A stretch of 64,000 nucleotides of DNA, taken from NCBI GenBank assembly GCA_023395615.1, contig JAEWYP010000019.1, positions 124,001 through 188,000 of the forward strand. The letters are read 5' to 3'. The position numbers were made by a program, and so were the translations under genes. Positions 23,178 through 31,520 of the stretch are shown here, piece by piece; the first letter of the stretch is position 1, and every line of letters starts with the position of its first letter. This DNA comes from Bacillota bacterium. Its GTDB lineage: Bacteria > Bacillota > Clostridia > Christensenellales > Aristaeellaceae. The notes below the pieces were generated by a model. The model made no database searches. It saw nothing but the letters and a program-made list of their open reading frames with translations, and had not been told where the DNA came from.

Positions 23178-24754
23178 ACAGCATCCTCCAAAGGCAGGGT
23201 AAAGCGGAATCGTGCGCCGCCTTCCGGCAGGTTCTCCGCGGAGAGCGAGCCGTTATGCGCCTCGATGATGGATTTGCATATCGACAGCCCCAGCCCCGCG
23301 CCTTTTCGCTCTCCCGGTACGGAGGGGCGGGTATAAAAGCGTTCAAAAAGGTGGGGGAGAGCCTCAGGAGGAATCCCCGGCCCCCTGTCGCTTACCCCAA
23401 ACACGGCCTGCTGAGATTCCCGGGTTACGGTAACGGCGATCGGCGTTCCATCCGGTGTGTGCTGGATGGCGTTATCCAGCAGATTAATCAGCACTTGCTC
23501 AATTAGAGTGCCATCCATGGGAACCAGCAGTAAATCATCGGGAATATGAACGGAGATCGGATGCTGATTCGCACGCCGTTCCATACGAGAGACGGATTCT
23601 GCGATAACTTCTTCTACGGCTTCCGGCTGTTTCTGCAATTTTACCGTGTGGCTTTCCAGGCGGGTCAGACTTAACACATTTTCAACCAAAGCGCTTAGCC
23701 ACTCTGTTTCGTTATAAATATCGGTCAGCAGTTCGCGGCGAACGCTGTCATCCAGTGCGTCGTAGTGATCCAGCAGAGTGCCGACGGAACCCAGCATGCC
23801 GGTCAGAGGGGTGCGCAAATCGTGGGAAACGGAGCGAAGCAAATCGCCACGCAGATGTTCCCGTTCCACTTCCAGCTTTACACGCTGCTGTTTTTCGTAA
23901 AGCCGCTCGCGTTCCAATGCCAGGGCGAGCTGAGCGGTAATCGCGTCCAGAAATAGTTTCTGGCTTTCTCCCAGTAATAACCCTTCCGGAAAAGCAATGC
24001 TGACAACCCCCAACACGCCGCTGGAACCGACGATGGGGCGGTAATGGCCGACACAGGATGAAAAAAGTTCACTCATAGCGCCACAGGCAACACCGGATAG
24101 AAAACATTCCTGCAGAGCGGCCTGCTCTTTTTGTGCCAGAAAAACATCTGCGCCTTCCACATATCGCATGGAAAGCTGACCGCTTAAGTCGGCGGCGGTA
24201 ACCAGAATGGAAACCCCAAAGAGTTCATTCAGGTCCTTCGCAGTCGTTTCCAGCAACTGAGTTTTACTGTGCACCGCCAGCAGGTTTTTTTCCAGACGGT
24301 ATAATATCTGCACGCGGCGCTCACGGTTTTCCGCCAAACGGGATTCAATTCGCGCTCGAGTCGTAATGGTGCTGGCAATCAAAGCGGATAACAGCATGCT
24401 GATGAAGGTCACAGGGTATTCGGGGCTATAGGCGATCAATGTGTAATACGGAACGGTAAAGAAAAAGTTATAAGTCAGCATGGAGAAGAACGAAGCCGCA
24501 ACGCAATAGCCATATCCCTCGGAAAAATAAGCGATCAGCACAACACCCAGATTATATGTCATGATGTAGTTCACTTCGCTGAAACCGAGGCTGCGAAAAC
24601 CTATGGAAACAAGCGTGGCCAACGCGATAATCACGAACATCAGCGTTGCGGATCGCAAGATGCGCGTGAAACGAAGCGATGCTTTTTGAGGGGCGGAACG
24701 GTGAAAATCCAACTCTTCCGTGTCCCGTTTCAACCATCGGACGACGTTCATCAC
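23174..24754 (-). CDS. kdpD: KdpD-like sensor histidine kinase without the N-terminal KdpD/Usp domains
   Basis: A 526-residue membrane kinase. It has the DUF4118 four-helix membrane block of KdpD (about residues 35-130, with YNFFFTVPYYTLIAYSPEY), a GAF-like region (about 145-280), HisKA with His311 in SVSHDLRTPLTG, and HATPase_c with the N box NLLDNAIQHTP and G boxes DRGPGIPPEA and KGAGLGLSI. Standard KdpD (~890 residues) has a ~370-residue N-terminal KdpD P-loop and Usp domain that bind ATP and c-di-AMP; these are absent here. The protein begins 45 bases or so after a good promoter, so the short form is native and not a 5' truncation. It pairs with KdpE (4-base overlap). Confidence 0.88.
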   Translation of the reverse strand: MMNVVRWLKRDTEELDFHRSAPQKASLRFTRILRSATLMFVIIALATLVSIGFRSLGFSEVNYIMTYNLGVVLIAYFSEGYGYCVAASFFSMLTYNFFFTVPYYTLIAYSPEYPVTFISMLLSALIASTITTRARIESRLAENRERRVQILYRLEKNLLAVHSKTQLLETTAKDLNELFGVSILVTAADLSGQLSMRYVEGADVFLAQKEQAALQECFLSGVACGAMSELFSSCVGHYRPIVGSSGVLGVVSIAFPEGLLLGESQKLFLDAITAQLALALERERLYEKQQRVKLEVEREHLRGDLLRSVSHDLRTPLTGMLGSVGTLLDHYDALDDSVRRELLTDIYNETEWLSALVENVLSLTRLESHTVKLQKQPEAVEEVIAESVSRMERRANQHPISVHIPDDLLLVPMDGTLIEQVLINLLDNAIQHTPDGTPIAVTVTRESQQAVFGVSDRGPGIPPEALPHLFERFYTRPSVPGERKGAGLGLSICKSIIEAHNGSLSAENLPEGGARFRFTLPLEDAV

Positions 24755-24795
24755 AACGCCTCCCCGGGTAAAATATGTAAACCTGACAACATGTG

Positions 24796-24824
24796 CATCA
24801 TATCAGTAGCGCGGGTAACCGTCA
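24796..24824 (-). promoter_or_regulatory. Sigma-A promoter of the kdpDE pair
   Basis: On the minus strand TTGACG (24824-24819) and TATGAT (24801-24796) with a 17-base spacer, about 40 bases before the kinase start codon. Confidence 0.75.
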
Positions 24825-24842
24825 AGCCTGAACGCGTATACA

Positions 24843-24872
24843 GAAAACCCCCTGAACGACGCGGTTCAGGGG
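24843..24872 (-). terminator. Terminator after the DUF368 gene
   Basis: On the minus strand CCCCTGAAC / GTTCAGGGG with a 6-base loop, followed by GGTTTTCTG. It lies 18 bases after the DUF368 stop codon. Confidence 0.7.
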
Positions 24873-24889
24873 TAAGGAGCGACAGGAGA

Positions 24890-25792
24890 TTACTTGAGAC
24901 CACTGGATTCCAGTTTGCTATTCATGCGATCCATCCAAAGCGCGACTGCACATCCGCCAAAGAAACAAAGCTCATAAATTACAACATCAATCCACGATCT
25001 GGCATTGCCGAAGGGAAGAATGGCCACCGTGGAAGAGAAGGTGAGGCCGAGCACAACGTGCATGGTTACAGAGTTTTTATGTGTCAGCAGCCACCCGATA
25101 CCGCGGCTGAGCGACAGCACACAGGCAAGCAGGCCGATCGCCATGGGAATCAGCACCGGCATGGAAAGGGAGGAGATACCATCCATCATCGGCCCCATTA
25201 CGCCAAGCACGAAAAAGATGGACGAAGGGCTTAACCCGGGCGCGATAAAGCCGAGGCCCCAGAAAACACCGCAGAGGAGCCAGATCCAAACACTGTAAGT
25301 CGTTGCTGCTCCGGTTGCCTGCACAGCCTGCCCATTCTGCATGGATTCCATATAGAACAGAAAAGGCAGCATAATCGAAAAAGTTAGGATAAGGGCCAAC
25401 CAGCTGCCTTTGGTGCGGGCTTCTTTGCCCGCTTCTTTCCAAAGGGAAGGAAAGGTACCGACGATTAACCCGATAAACGCCCACATGGCGGGGGTTTCGG
25501 CTCGTTCCAGCACCCATTTCAGGAGTTTTGATATTCCCAGAACGCCTACTGCGAAACCAAGCAGAATGGGAACAAAAAACCAGAAGTTTTTCCTGATTTC
25601 CCGGATCGGGTGTGCTAAAAGTTCCATCACAGGCCGATAGATACCGAAAACAACGCAGAGTACGCCGCCGCTGATGCCGGGCAAAATCGCACCCGTACCG
25701 ATCAGCGTGCCCTTCAGCATGGAAAACAGCCAGCCGCCGAGGGGGGCTTTGCCCCCCTCGGACTTTGGAAGATTCTTCTCGTTCATCATCAT
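24890..25792 (-). CDS. DUF368 membrane protein (PopT-like undecaprenyl phosphate translocase family)
   Basis: A 300-residue polytopic protein of the DUF368 family, with about eight hydrophobic helices. The conserved first block GTLIGTGAILPGISGGVLCVVFGIY and the internal repeat GFIAPGLSPSSIFFVLGVMG are typical. DUF368 proteins (PopT) have been reported to flip undecaprenyl phosphate back across the membrane for envelope synthesis; that role is by family only. It begins 7 bases after the pyrophosphatase stop, so it is probably in the same transcript. Three ATG codons in a row open the frame. Confidence 0.86.
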   Translation of the reverse strand: MMMNEKNLPKSEGGKAPLGGWLFSMLKGTLIGTGAILPGISGGVLCVVFGIYRPVMELLAHPIREIRKNFWFFVPILLGFAVGVLGISKLLKWVLERAETPAMWAFIGLIVGTFPSLWKEAGKEARTKGSWLALILTFSIMLPFLFYMESMQNGQAVQATGAATTYSVWIWLLCGVFWGLGFIAPGLSPSSIFFVLGVMGPMMDGISSLSMPVLIPMAIGLLACVLSLSRGIGWLLTHKNSVTMHVVLGLTFSSTVAILPFGNARSWIDVVIYELCFFGGCAVALWMDRMNSKLESSGLK

Positions 25793-25799
25793 ACTTCGC

Positions 25800-27842
25800 T
25801 TACTTAATCAGTGAGAAGGCGACAAACAAACCTGCCGCCAGGGAGGAGACCAGTGAAACGACGGTAATCTGGGTGTTCAGCGAAGGACCGGCGGTATCCT
25901 TGAAAGGATCACCTACGGTGTCGCCAATGACGGCCGCTTTATGCGCATCACTGCCTTTGCCACCGAAGTTGCCGGACTCGATAAACTTCTTGGCATTGTC
26001 CCACAAACCGCCCGCATTGCTCATCAGCAAAGCAAGCAGCAGACCCGTTACAATGTTGCCGGCCAGATAGCCGCCAACCGCGTTGACGCCGCCAATGAAG
26101 CCTACGAGCAGTGTAATCAGGATCGCGGTCAGACCGGCGGGGATCAGTTCGTGAATCGCGCCCTTCGCGGCGATATCGATACACTTTCCGTATTCGGGGC
26201 TTACACCCTCTTTGCCTTCGGAAAGACCGGGAATCTCCCGGAACTGACGGTGAATTTCGGCAACCATCTTTTGTGCGTTGCGATCTACCCCAAGAATCAG
26301 CATGGCGGAAAAGATGGCGGGTACGGCTGCGCCGACCAGAATGCCAAACAGAACCATCGGCTCCATCAGGTTCAGGTTTACGGTTGCACCGTATCCTTCA
26401 ACGGTTTCAATAAACGCGGCTAGCAGAGCAATAACGGTCAAACCGGCAGCGCCGATGGCGAACCCTTTGGTGATCGCTTTGGAGGTATTGCCGGCGGAAT
26501 CCAGCTTATCGGTAATTTCCAGCACATCGTCACCCAGACTGCCCATTTCCGCCAATCCACGGGCATTATCCACGATGGGGCCGTATGCGTCGTTGCTGAT
26601 GATCATGCCAACAACGGAGAGCATCCCTAACGCCGCGATCGCAATGCCAAACATTGCGTAATCCGGCCCGAGAGGTTCGCAGATTTTATAGGAGAACAGA
26701 GCCGCAAGGCCGATACCGGCCATGGAAGGCAGAGTGCTCCACAAACCGTAGGAGAAGCCGGAAAGAATGGTGAAAGCGGGACCGCTCTGGCAGGCGCGGG
26801 CCACTTTCTCAACCGGTTTTTTATCGTCCCCAGTAAAAAACTCGCTTGTCAGGCCGATAATCACACCAGCGGCCATTCCCAGCATAGCGGCGCCCCAGAT
26901 ACGCAGGGGAAATCCGGCGCCAATCCGGCTGGCAATCAGCGTCAGAACAGCGAAAATGCCGCATGTTACATACGTGCCGCGGTTCAGCGCCTTTCCGGGA
27001 TCACCGTTCACACCGATACGCGCCAGTAAAACGCCGACAATAGAAGCCAGCAGACCCAGCGCGCCAAAGCAGAAAACGAGATCCACACGCCCGATGACCG
27101 CGCCGATGATGATCGCGGCAGCGATGGAAGCTACGTTGGAGTCAAACAGGTCCGCGCCCATACCGGCAACGTCGCCAACGTTATCGCCAACGTTATCTGC
27201 GATCACAGCCGGATTGCGGGGATCGTCTTCTGGGATGCCCAGTTCCACTTTACCGGCAAGGTCGGCGGAAATATCTGCGGTTTTGGTAAAGATACCGCCG
27301 CCCGCTTTCGCGAAAAGCGCAAGGGAGCTGGCGCCAAAGCTGAACGCCATAATAATTTCCTGGCTGCCGGTAATCAGATACAGGATCGCCGTGCCAAACA
27401 GGGAAGAGGCTACAACCGCCATGCCCATAACCGCGCCGCCGCGGAAACCAGCCATAAAAGCGGGTGCGATTCCCTTTTGCGCGGCGGAAGCCGCCTTAAC
27501 GTTTGCGACAGTCGCGATGCTGATTCCCACAACTCCAGCCACGGCAGAAAAGGCCGAACCAAGAATGTATGCAATCATCATGAGTACATTCCGGCTGATT
27601 CCATTACCGGTCCAAACAGGATTGGGGAACAGCAGCAGAATCAGGATCGCAGCGGATCCGCAGAAAATTAACAGCGTTTTATATTCGGTTTTAATGAAGG
27701 TAAAGGCGCCGTCGTGAATCAGCTTACCGATGTGGTTCAACTTGTCACTTGCAGACGGCAGAGCTTTCACCCAACGGTAAAAATACCAGGCAACCCCAAT
27801 CGCCGCAATAGAAACTACAATGGATGCTATAACCCAGAACAT
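25800..27842 (-). CDS. hppA: Membrane-bound proton-pumping pyrophosphatase
   Basis: A 680-residue, about 16-helix ion pump that uses pyrophosphate hydrolysis to build a membrane gradient. The substrate-binding Asp-rich motifs are present: DDPRNPAVIADNVGDNVGDVAG and GDTVGDPFKDTAGPSLN near the C-terminus. The subtype loop reads GNTSKAITKG: Lys and Thr at the two diagnostic positions point to the potassium-independent class, which pumps protons; the potassium-dependent class has Ala and Gly/Ala there. The start at 27842 is preceded by GAAGAGGAGATG. It is followed at 7 bases by the DUF368 gene and preceded at 25 bases by the orphan secreted protein gene. Confidence 0.95.
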   Translation of the reverse strand: MFWVIASIVVSIAAIGVAWYFYRWVKALPSASDKLNHIGKLIHDGAFTFIKTEYKTLLIFCGSAAILILLLFPNPVWTGNGISRNVLMMIAYILGSAFSAVAGVVGISIATVANVKAASAAQKGIAPAFMAGFRGGAVMGMAVVASSLFGTAILYLITGSQEIIMAFSFGASSLALFAKAGGGIFTKTADISADLAGKVELGIPEDDPRNPAVIADNVGDNVGDVAGMGADLFDSNVASIAAAIIIGAVIGRVDLVFCFGALGLLASIVGVLLARIGVNGDPGKALNRGTYVTCGIFAVLTLIASRIGAGFPLRIWGAAMLGMAAGVIIGLTSEFFTGDDKKPVEKVARACQSGPAFTILSGFSYGLWSTLPSMAGIGLAALFSYKICEPLGPDYAMFGIAIAALGMLSVVGMIISNDAYGPIVDNARGLAEMGSLGDDVLEITDKLDSAGNTSKAITKGFAIGAAGLTVIALLAAFIETVEGYGATVNLNLMEPMVLFGILVGAAVPAIFSAMLILGVDRNAQKMVAEIHRQFREIPGLSEGKEGVSPEYGKCIDIAAKGAIHELIPAGLTAILITLLVGFIGGVNAVGGYLAGNIVTGLLLALLMSNAGGLWDNAKKFIESGNFGGKGSDAHKAAVIGDTVGDPFKDTAGPSLNTQITVVSLVSSLAAGLFVAFSLIK

Positions 27843-27867
27843 AATATGGGCATCTCCTCTTCGTTCA

Positions 27868-28269
27868 TCATAATCTGGTGAAAATCACAGTGTTTTTAGG
27901 AAGAAGAGGAGGTCCCTGATGAGGGTGGCAGATATAACACTGGATCGTTGATGATTGAAAGCGCGATCCGTTAAATAATGCAGAAGTAGTAAAACTGAAT
28001 GTTTGCGCGCCTGCCACATCAGTCGGCAAGGAATGAAGCCAGTTTGGAGGCGTAACCTGCATATGAATTTGAGAACCGGAAGGAATGATTGCAAGCCGCA
28101 TATCTCCTGCGGTAATCATCAGACATATATCTTCGGAGCGGGGAGCAGCAGCGGACGGAGAGACGCAAAGATCAGGTTTTAACAAGGCTGCCTGAGCGCC
28201 GACAACGCAGAAAAAAAGCATGAACAGCACAATCAGCGCACAGACGAACCGGGCTGATGTTTTGTTCAT
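27868..28269 (-). CDS. Hypothetical secreted protein
   Basis: A 133-residue protein I do not recognise. Residues 1-~29 form a signal peptide (KTSARFVCALIVLFMLFFCVVGAQA). The mature part is short, with few charges, four or five cysteines (including CYICHP near the end) and several Ser/Thr stretches. The start at 28269 has GGGAGGC 6 bases before it; the frame is open for 63 bases further but that part lacks a ribosome site. It sits between the DUF47/Pit pair and the pyrophosphatase gene in the same direction, with no terminator visible on the downstream side. The CxxC pair could bind metal or form a disulfide. Confidence 0.65.
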   Translation of the reverse strand: MNKTSARFVCALIVLFMLFFCVVGAQAALLKPDLCVSPSAAAPRSEDICLMITAGDMRLAIIPSGSQIHMQVTPPNWLHSLPTDVAGAQTFSFTTSALFNGSRFQSSTIQCYICHPHQGPPLLPKNTVIFTRL

Positions 28270-28437
28270 GCAAAAGCCTCCAAGCATTTTTCCCAATAAA
28301 ATGAATATATCGAAATACAACCAGAATGTCAATGGGAAGATGCTTTTCTTCTGTTTTCCCAGGGAATGAGTCTACCTGAAAAACAGAAGAAGTGACGTTA
28401 TGCCATATATCTGTCAAGGTGCAGAAGGGATGCGGGA

Positions 28438-29061
28438 TCAGCTGTTGCCAATCGTGATCCCTTCTACGATGTCTGCCACATTTTCGCAGGTGTCGCAGCA
28501 ACGCTCGAAAATGTCATAAATCTCACGCCACGCGATAATTTCAATGGGATCGTTACATGCGGTATGCAGATTTCGCATGCAGTTCAGGTATTTTTCGTCG
28601 CCGACTTCTTCCAGCCGATTCAACTCAATAATCAGTTCCTTCAGCTTCTTGGACTTCTTGAAATTCGCGAATTCGCAAAGCATTTCTTTCATCGTGCAGC
28701 AACAATGGATCACCAGATCTGCAAAATCAATGCTGTCCGGACGGATCGTGGTGATGTTGGTCATATAGATGCGAATCAGAATGTCTTCGATGGCATCGGT
28801 CACATCATCAATGTTCTGGCTCAGTTTGGTAAGATCATCCCGTTCGATGGGGGTAATAAAGGCGCTTACCAGTTTATGAATCAGTTCGTGGCGGGTATTA
28901 TCACCCTTGTGCTCGATTTCGTGAAGCTGTGCGCGCTGCTCGGGCAGCTTTTTCACATCGAAATTCACCAGTACCGCCTTGAGCATTTCCGCGGCTTCAC
29001 AAGACAGCCCAGCGCTTTCGATAAAGTTGTTAAAATAAAAGTTATCCGTTTTCTTTGCCAT
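28438..29061 (-). CDS. DUF47 (PhoU-like) phosphate transport accessory protein
   Basis: A 207-residue all-helical cytosolic protein of the DUF47/TIGR00153 family, related to PhoU. It has repeated Asp/Glu-containing helices (EHKGDNTRHELIHKLVSAFITPIERDDL and IDDVTDAIEDILIRIYMTN) that bind metal clusters in relatives. DUF47 genes typically lie next to Pit-type transporters and modulate them. Here it follows the pit gene by 21 bases, with GGAGATCGGAGATATGGC before the ATG at 29061. No enzymatic function is expected. Confidence 0.9.
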   Translation of the reverse strand: MAKKTDNFYFNNFIESAGLSCEAAEMLKAVLVNFDVKKLPEQRAQLHEIEHKGDNTRHELIHKLVSAFITPIERDDLTKLSQNIDDVTDAIEDILIRIYMTNITTIRPDSIDFADLVIHCCCTMKEMLCEFANFKKSKKLKELIIELNRLEEVGDEKYLNCMRNLHTACNDPIEIIAWREIYDIFERCCDTCENVADIVEGITIGNS

Positions 29062-29082
29062 ATCTCCGATCTCCTCTCATAA

Positions 29083-30138
29083 TCAGGTGAATAACGCAAA
29101 CAGCTTAACCATTAAATAACCGATTAAGCCGCAGCCTGGAAACGTGAGAACCCAGGTAAGCACCATATCCTTGACAAGGCCGAAATTAACCGAGGACAGT
29201 CGTTTGGAAGCACCGACGCCCATCACGGCGGTTGTTTTGGTGTGCGTCGTGCTTACGGGAATGCCAAACAGCGAGGAAATCAACAAACATGACGCGGCGG
29301 CCATATCTGCCGAAAAGCCCTGATAGGTTTCCAGCTTGACCATATCCATGCCAACAGCCTTGATGATTTTGTAGCCGCCGATGGAGGTACCGATTGCCAT
29401 AACCAGAGAACAGAGAACCATCATCCAAATCGGCAGGATAACTGCGCCTGTCGCGTCGCTGCCATTGGCGAGGAATACGCTTAAGATCAGAACACCCATA
29501 AATTTCTGACCATCCTGCGCACCGTGCATAAAAGCCATCGCGGCTCCGCCGAAAATTTGCGCACCCTTAAAGAAACCTGTTGTTTTTCTTCGATCCATTC
29601 TTCGACAGATCAGCACTACCAGCTTTGTGATCAGGTAACCGCTTACGAATCCCAGCACCGTGGAAAGCACCAGGCCGTAAATCACCTTGATCCATTCGCC
29701 GCCATTGATGCCGCCAAAACCGTTATGCAGCGCAATCGCAGCGCCAGAAATACCCGCAATCAATGCGTGGCTTTCACTGGTGGGGATACCGAAATACCAT
29801 GCAGCGACAGCCCAGATGATAATCGCGAAAAGCGCCGCGCAAAGCGCGATAAGCGCCTCATGGTTGTTACCACTGAAATTGACCATGTTCTTGATCGTCA
29901 TAGCAACCGTTGAGTTGACCAGCGTAAGCACGAAGGTGCCCAACAGGTTGAAAAAGGCGGCCATTAACACGGCGGCGCGAGGTGGCATTGCACGGGTTGC
30001 CACGCAGGTTGCGATCGCGTTGGGTGCGTCGGTCCAACCGTTTACGAAAATCACACCCAAAGTGAGAATCACCGTAATCAACAATACTGGGTTCGTCGTT
30101 ACCTGCCCAAGAAACCACGCCAGAGAAAAATCGTTCAA
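29083..30138 (-). CDS. pit: Inorganic phosphate transporter, Pit family
   Basis: A 351-residue membrane protein with about ten helices that imports phosphate with a metal or proton. The two PiT signature repeats are visible: GWTDAPNAIATCVATRAM near residue 35 and GAQDGQKFMGVL near residue 205, both with the GANDxxN-like Asp. The C-terminal PVSTTHTKTTAVMGVGAS is also typical. It is followed by the DUF47 accessory gene. Upstream, three 11-base-spaced TTAACA-like repeats may be a Pho box. Confidence 0.92.
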   Translation of the reverse strand: MNDFSLAWFLGQVTTNPVLLITVILTLGVIFVNGWTDAPNAIATCVATRAMPPRAAVLMAAFFNLLGTFVLTLVNSTVAMTIKNMVNFSGNNHEALIALCAALFAIIIWAVAAWYFGIPTSESHALIAGISGAAIALHNGFGGINGGEWIKVIYGLVLSTVLGFVSGYLITKLVVLICRRMDRRKTTGFFKGAQIFGGAAMAFMHGAQDGQKFMGVLILSVFLANGSDATGAVILPIWMMVLCSLVMAIGTSIGGYKIIKAVGMDMVKLETYQGFSADMAAASCLLISSLFGIPVSTTHTKTTAVMGVGASKRLSSVNFGLVKDMVLTWVLTFPGCGLIGYLMVKLFALFT

Positions 30139-30218
30139 ATCCGGCCACTTCCTTCTACATCCGGCAGATTATCAATCCTGTGTGCTTAACAGACAACGCA
30201 GGCCAAAAATAATTGTAA

Positions 30219-30246
30219 CATAAATCAATTGTTAAGAGAAGGTAAA
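30219..30246 (-). promoter_or_regulatory. Putative Pho box (TTAACA-like direct repeats) upstream of pit
   Basis: On the minus strand TTTACC (from 30246), TTAACA (from 30235) and TTTATG (from 30224) are spaced exactly 11 bases apart. This resembles the PhoP direct-repeat sites of Bacillus. The region is AT-rich, so chance matches are possible. Confidence 0.35.
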
Positions 30247-30360
30247 TTCTCAATGATCTAATGTTAAATATAAGTAAAGTCAATGCCCGAAGACGGGGAA
30301 GCCAAAGCGCAGATCGGTCAAAACCTTGATTCCAAAAGGTGATGCGCATTGATTCAATAC

Positions 30361-30385
30361 AAAAACCGGGCAGCGTACTGCCCGG
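30361..30385 (-). terminator. Terminator of the ABC export operon
   Basis: CCGGGCAG-N4-CTGCCCGG hairpin followed on the minus strand by TTTTTGTA. It lies about 36 bases after the second adaptor gene. Confidence 0.88.
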
Positions 30386-30420
30386 CGGAAGAATACGAAG
30401 AAGATGGGAAGTTGCGAATG

Positions 30421-31500
30421 TTACGGTAAGCTCACTGTAACGCTCATGCCATCGCGAAGTCCTTCGGTACTGCTTAAAGTAATGGTAACGGTATACTGTG
30501 GGCTGCCGCTGTCCGATACGGGGAGAGATGATATCGCCTCAACCGTTCCGGTCAGCACACTGCGTTCGGGAAGCGCGTCAAACGTGACGGAAGCCTGATT
30601 GCCTACTGCTATTCTGTCCAGATCGCTTTCGTCTACTGGGAAAGTAACGCGTAGTGCGTCCTGTGAATAGAGAGTTGCGAGCACGTCGTTTTTCGTAACA
30701 GCATCTCCGGGCTTCTTCATCAGGGATACGATCACACCATCAACAGGAGACATAATCTGATCGTTTCCGGGTTGTAAACCCTCAAGCGTACCGGTAACGG
30801 TTTCCAGCAGAAGATCGCCGCGCTTCACGCTTTGTCCTTCGGTAACAGCGCAACGCAATACACTGCCTTCTGCCGTAATGGCGACCATCGGAGCGTTTTG
30901 TAGCCGTGCGTTACGTGCAATACGGCTGGAGGTCGTAAATGACGCTTCACGGAAAAGATTGACCGTATCTTCCGGGTCCAGCGTGCCGGACTGTACTTCT
31001 ACGGTGAAGCTGCGCCCGTCCACATTCGTAATCAGTCCAGTGCCGGTGCGGGTATCGTCAGCGGTACTTTGCATATACACGATCTCGCCGGGGGTAAGGT
31101 AACGGTTGGTGTTATGAAGTTTATCGCTATCATATGCGCCGGACGTGGAAGCGGTCAACGTATATTGATAAGTGGGCTGCAGGTATAACAATGCGCCGTA
31201 CCGGCTGATCGTCTGGGCTGCGTCGTCTCCCGGCAGAACAAGCAAACCGCGTACGATGCCGTCTTGAGGGGCGTACACGTTGTTACCGGCAAGGGCAAGA
31301 AGCGGTTCACCCGCGGTCACGGTGTCCCCGACCCTCAGTGTGTAATCCTCAATATTCCCGCCAAAAGGCGCGGTCACAGTAATAGTATTGGTGTATTCTA
31401 CCGTGCCGGAGTAATTCACGGAACTGGTTTCGGCTATGGCCGGCAGGTAGAACGCCATGATCGCGAGGGATAGAATAACTGCCAGATACTTCTTATTCAT
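30421..31500 (-). CDS. HlyD/MacA-like adaptor protein, second copy, secreted
   Basis: A 359-residue adaptor with an N-terminal signal sequence (KKYLAVILSLAIMAFYLPAIAE), a lipoyl/biotinyl-like hairpin region (GGNIEDYTLRVGDTVTAGEPLLAL and SPVDGVIVSLMKKPGDAVTKNDVLATLYS), and a C-terminal beta-barrel ending in GLRDGMSVTVSLP. Such proteins bridge an export permease to the substrate or cell wall; in Gram-positive bacteria they work with MacB-like permeases. It lacks the long coiled coil of Gram-negative MacA. The start at 31500 follows GAAAGG by 9 bases. It is the last gene of the operon, 20 bases after the permease, and the second adaptor of the operon. Confidence 0.83.
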   Translation of the reverse strand: MNKKYLAVILSLAIMAFYLPAIAETSSVNYSGTVEYTNTITVTAPFGGNIEDYTLRVGDTVTAGEPLLALAGNNVYAPQDGIVRGLLVLPGDDAAQTISRYGALLYLQPTYQYTLTASTSGAYDSDKLHNTNRYLTPGEIVYMQSTADDTRTGTGLITNVDGRSFTVEVQSGTLDPEDTVNLFREASFTTSSRIARNARLQNAPMVAITAEGSVLRCAVTEGQSVKRGDLLLETVTGTLEGLQPGNDQIMSPVDGVIVSLMKKPGDAVTKNDVLATLYSQDALRVTFPVDESDLDRIAVGNQASVTFDALPERSVLTGTVEAISSLPVSDSGSPQYTVTITLSSTEGLRDGMSVTVSLP

Positions 31501-31520
31501 AATTTTCATCCTTTCTCAGG

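Noticed and set aside
26767..27717. 316-codon open frame on the plus strand
   Set aside because: It is antisense to the pyrophosphatase gene and has repeated low-complexity Ala/Pro/Ile, with no ribosome site.
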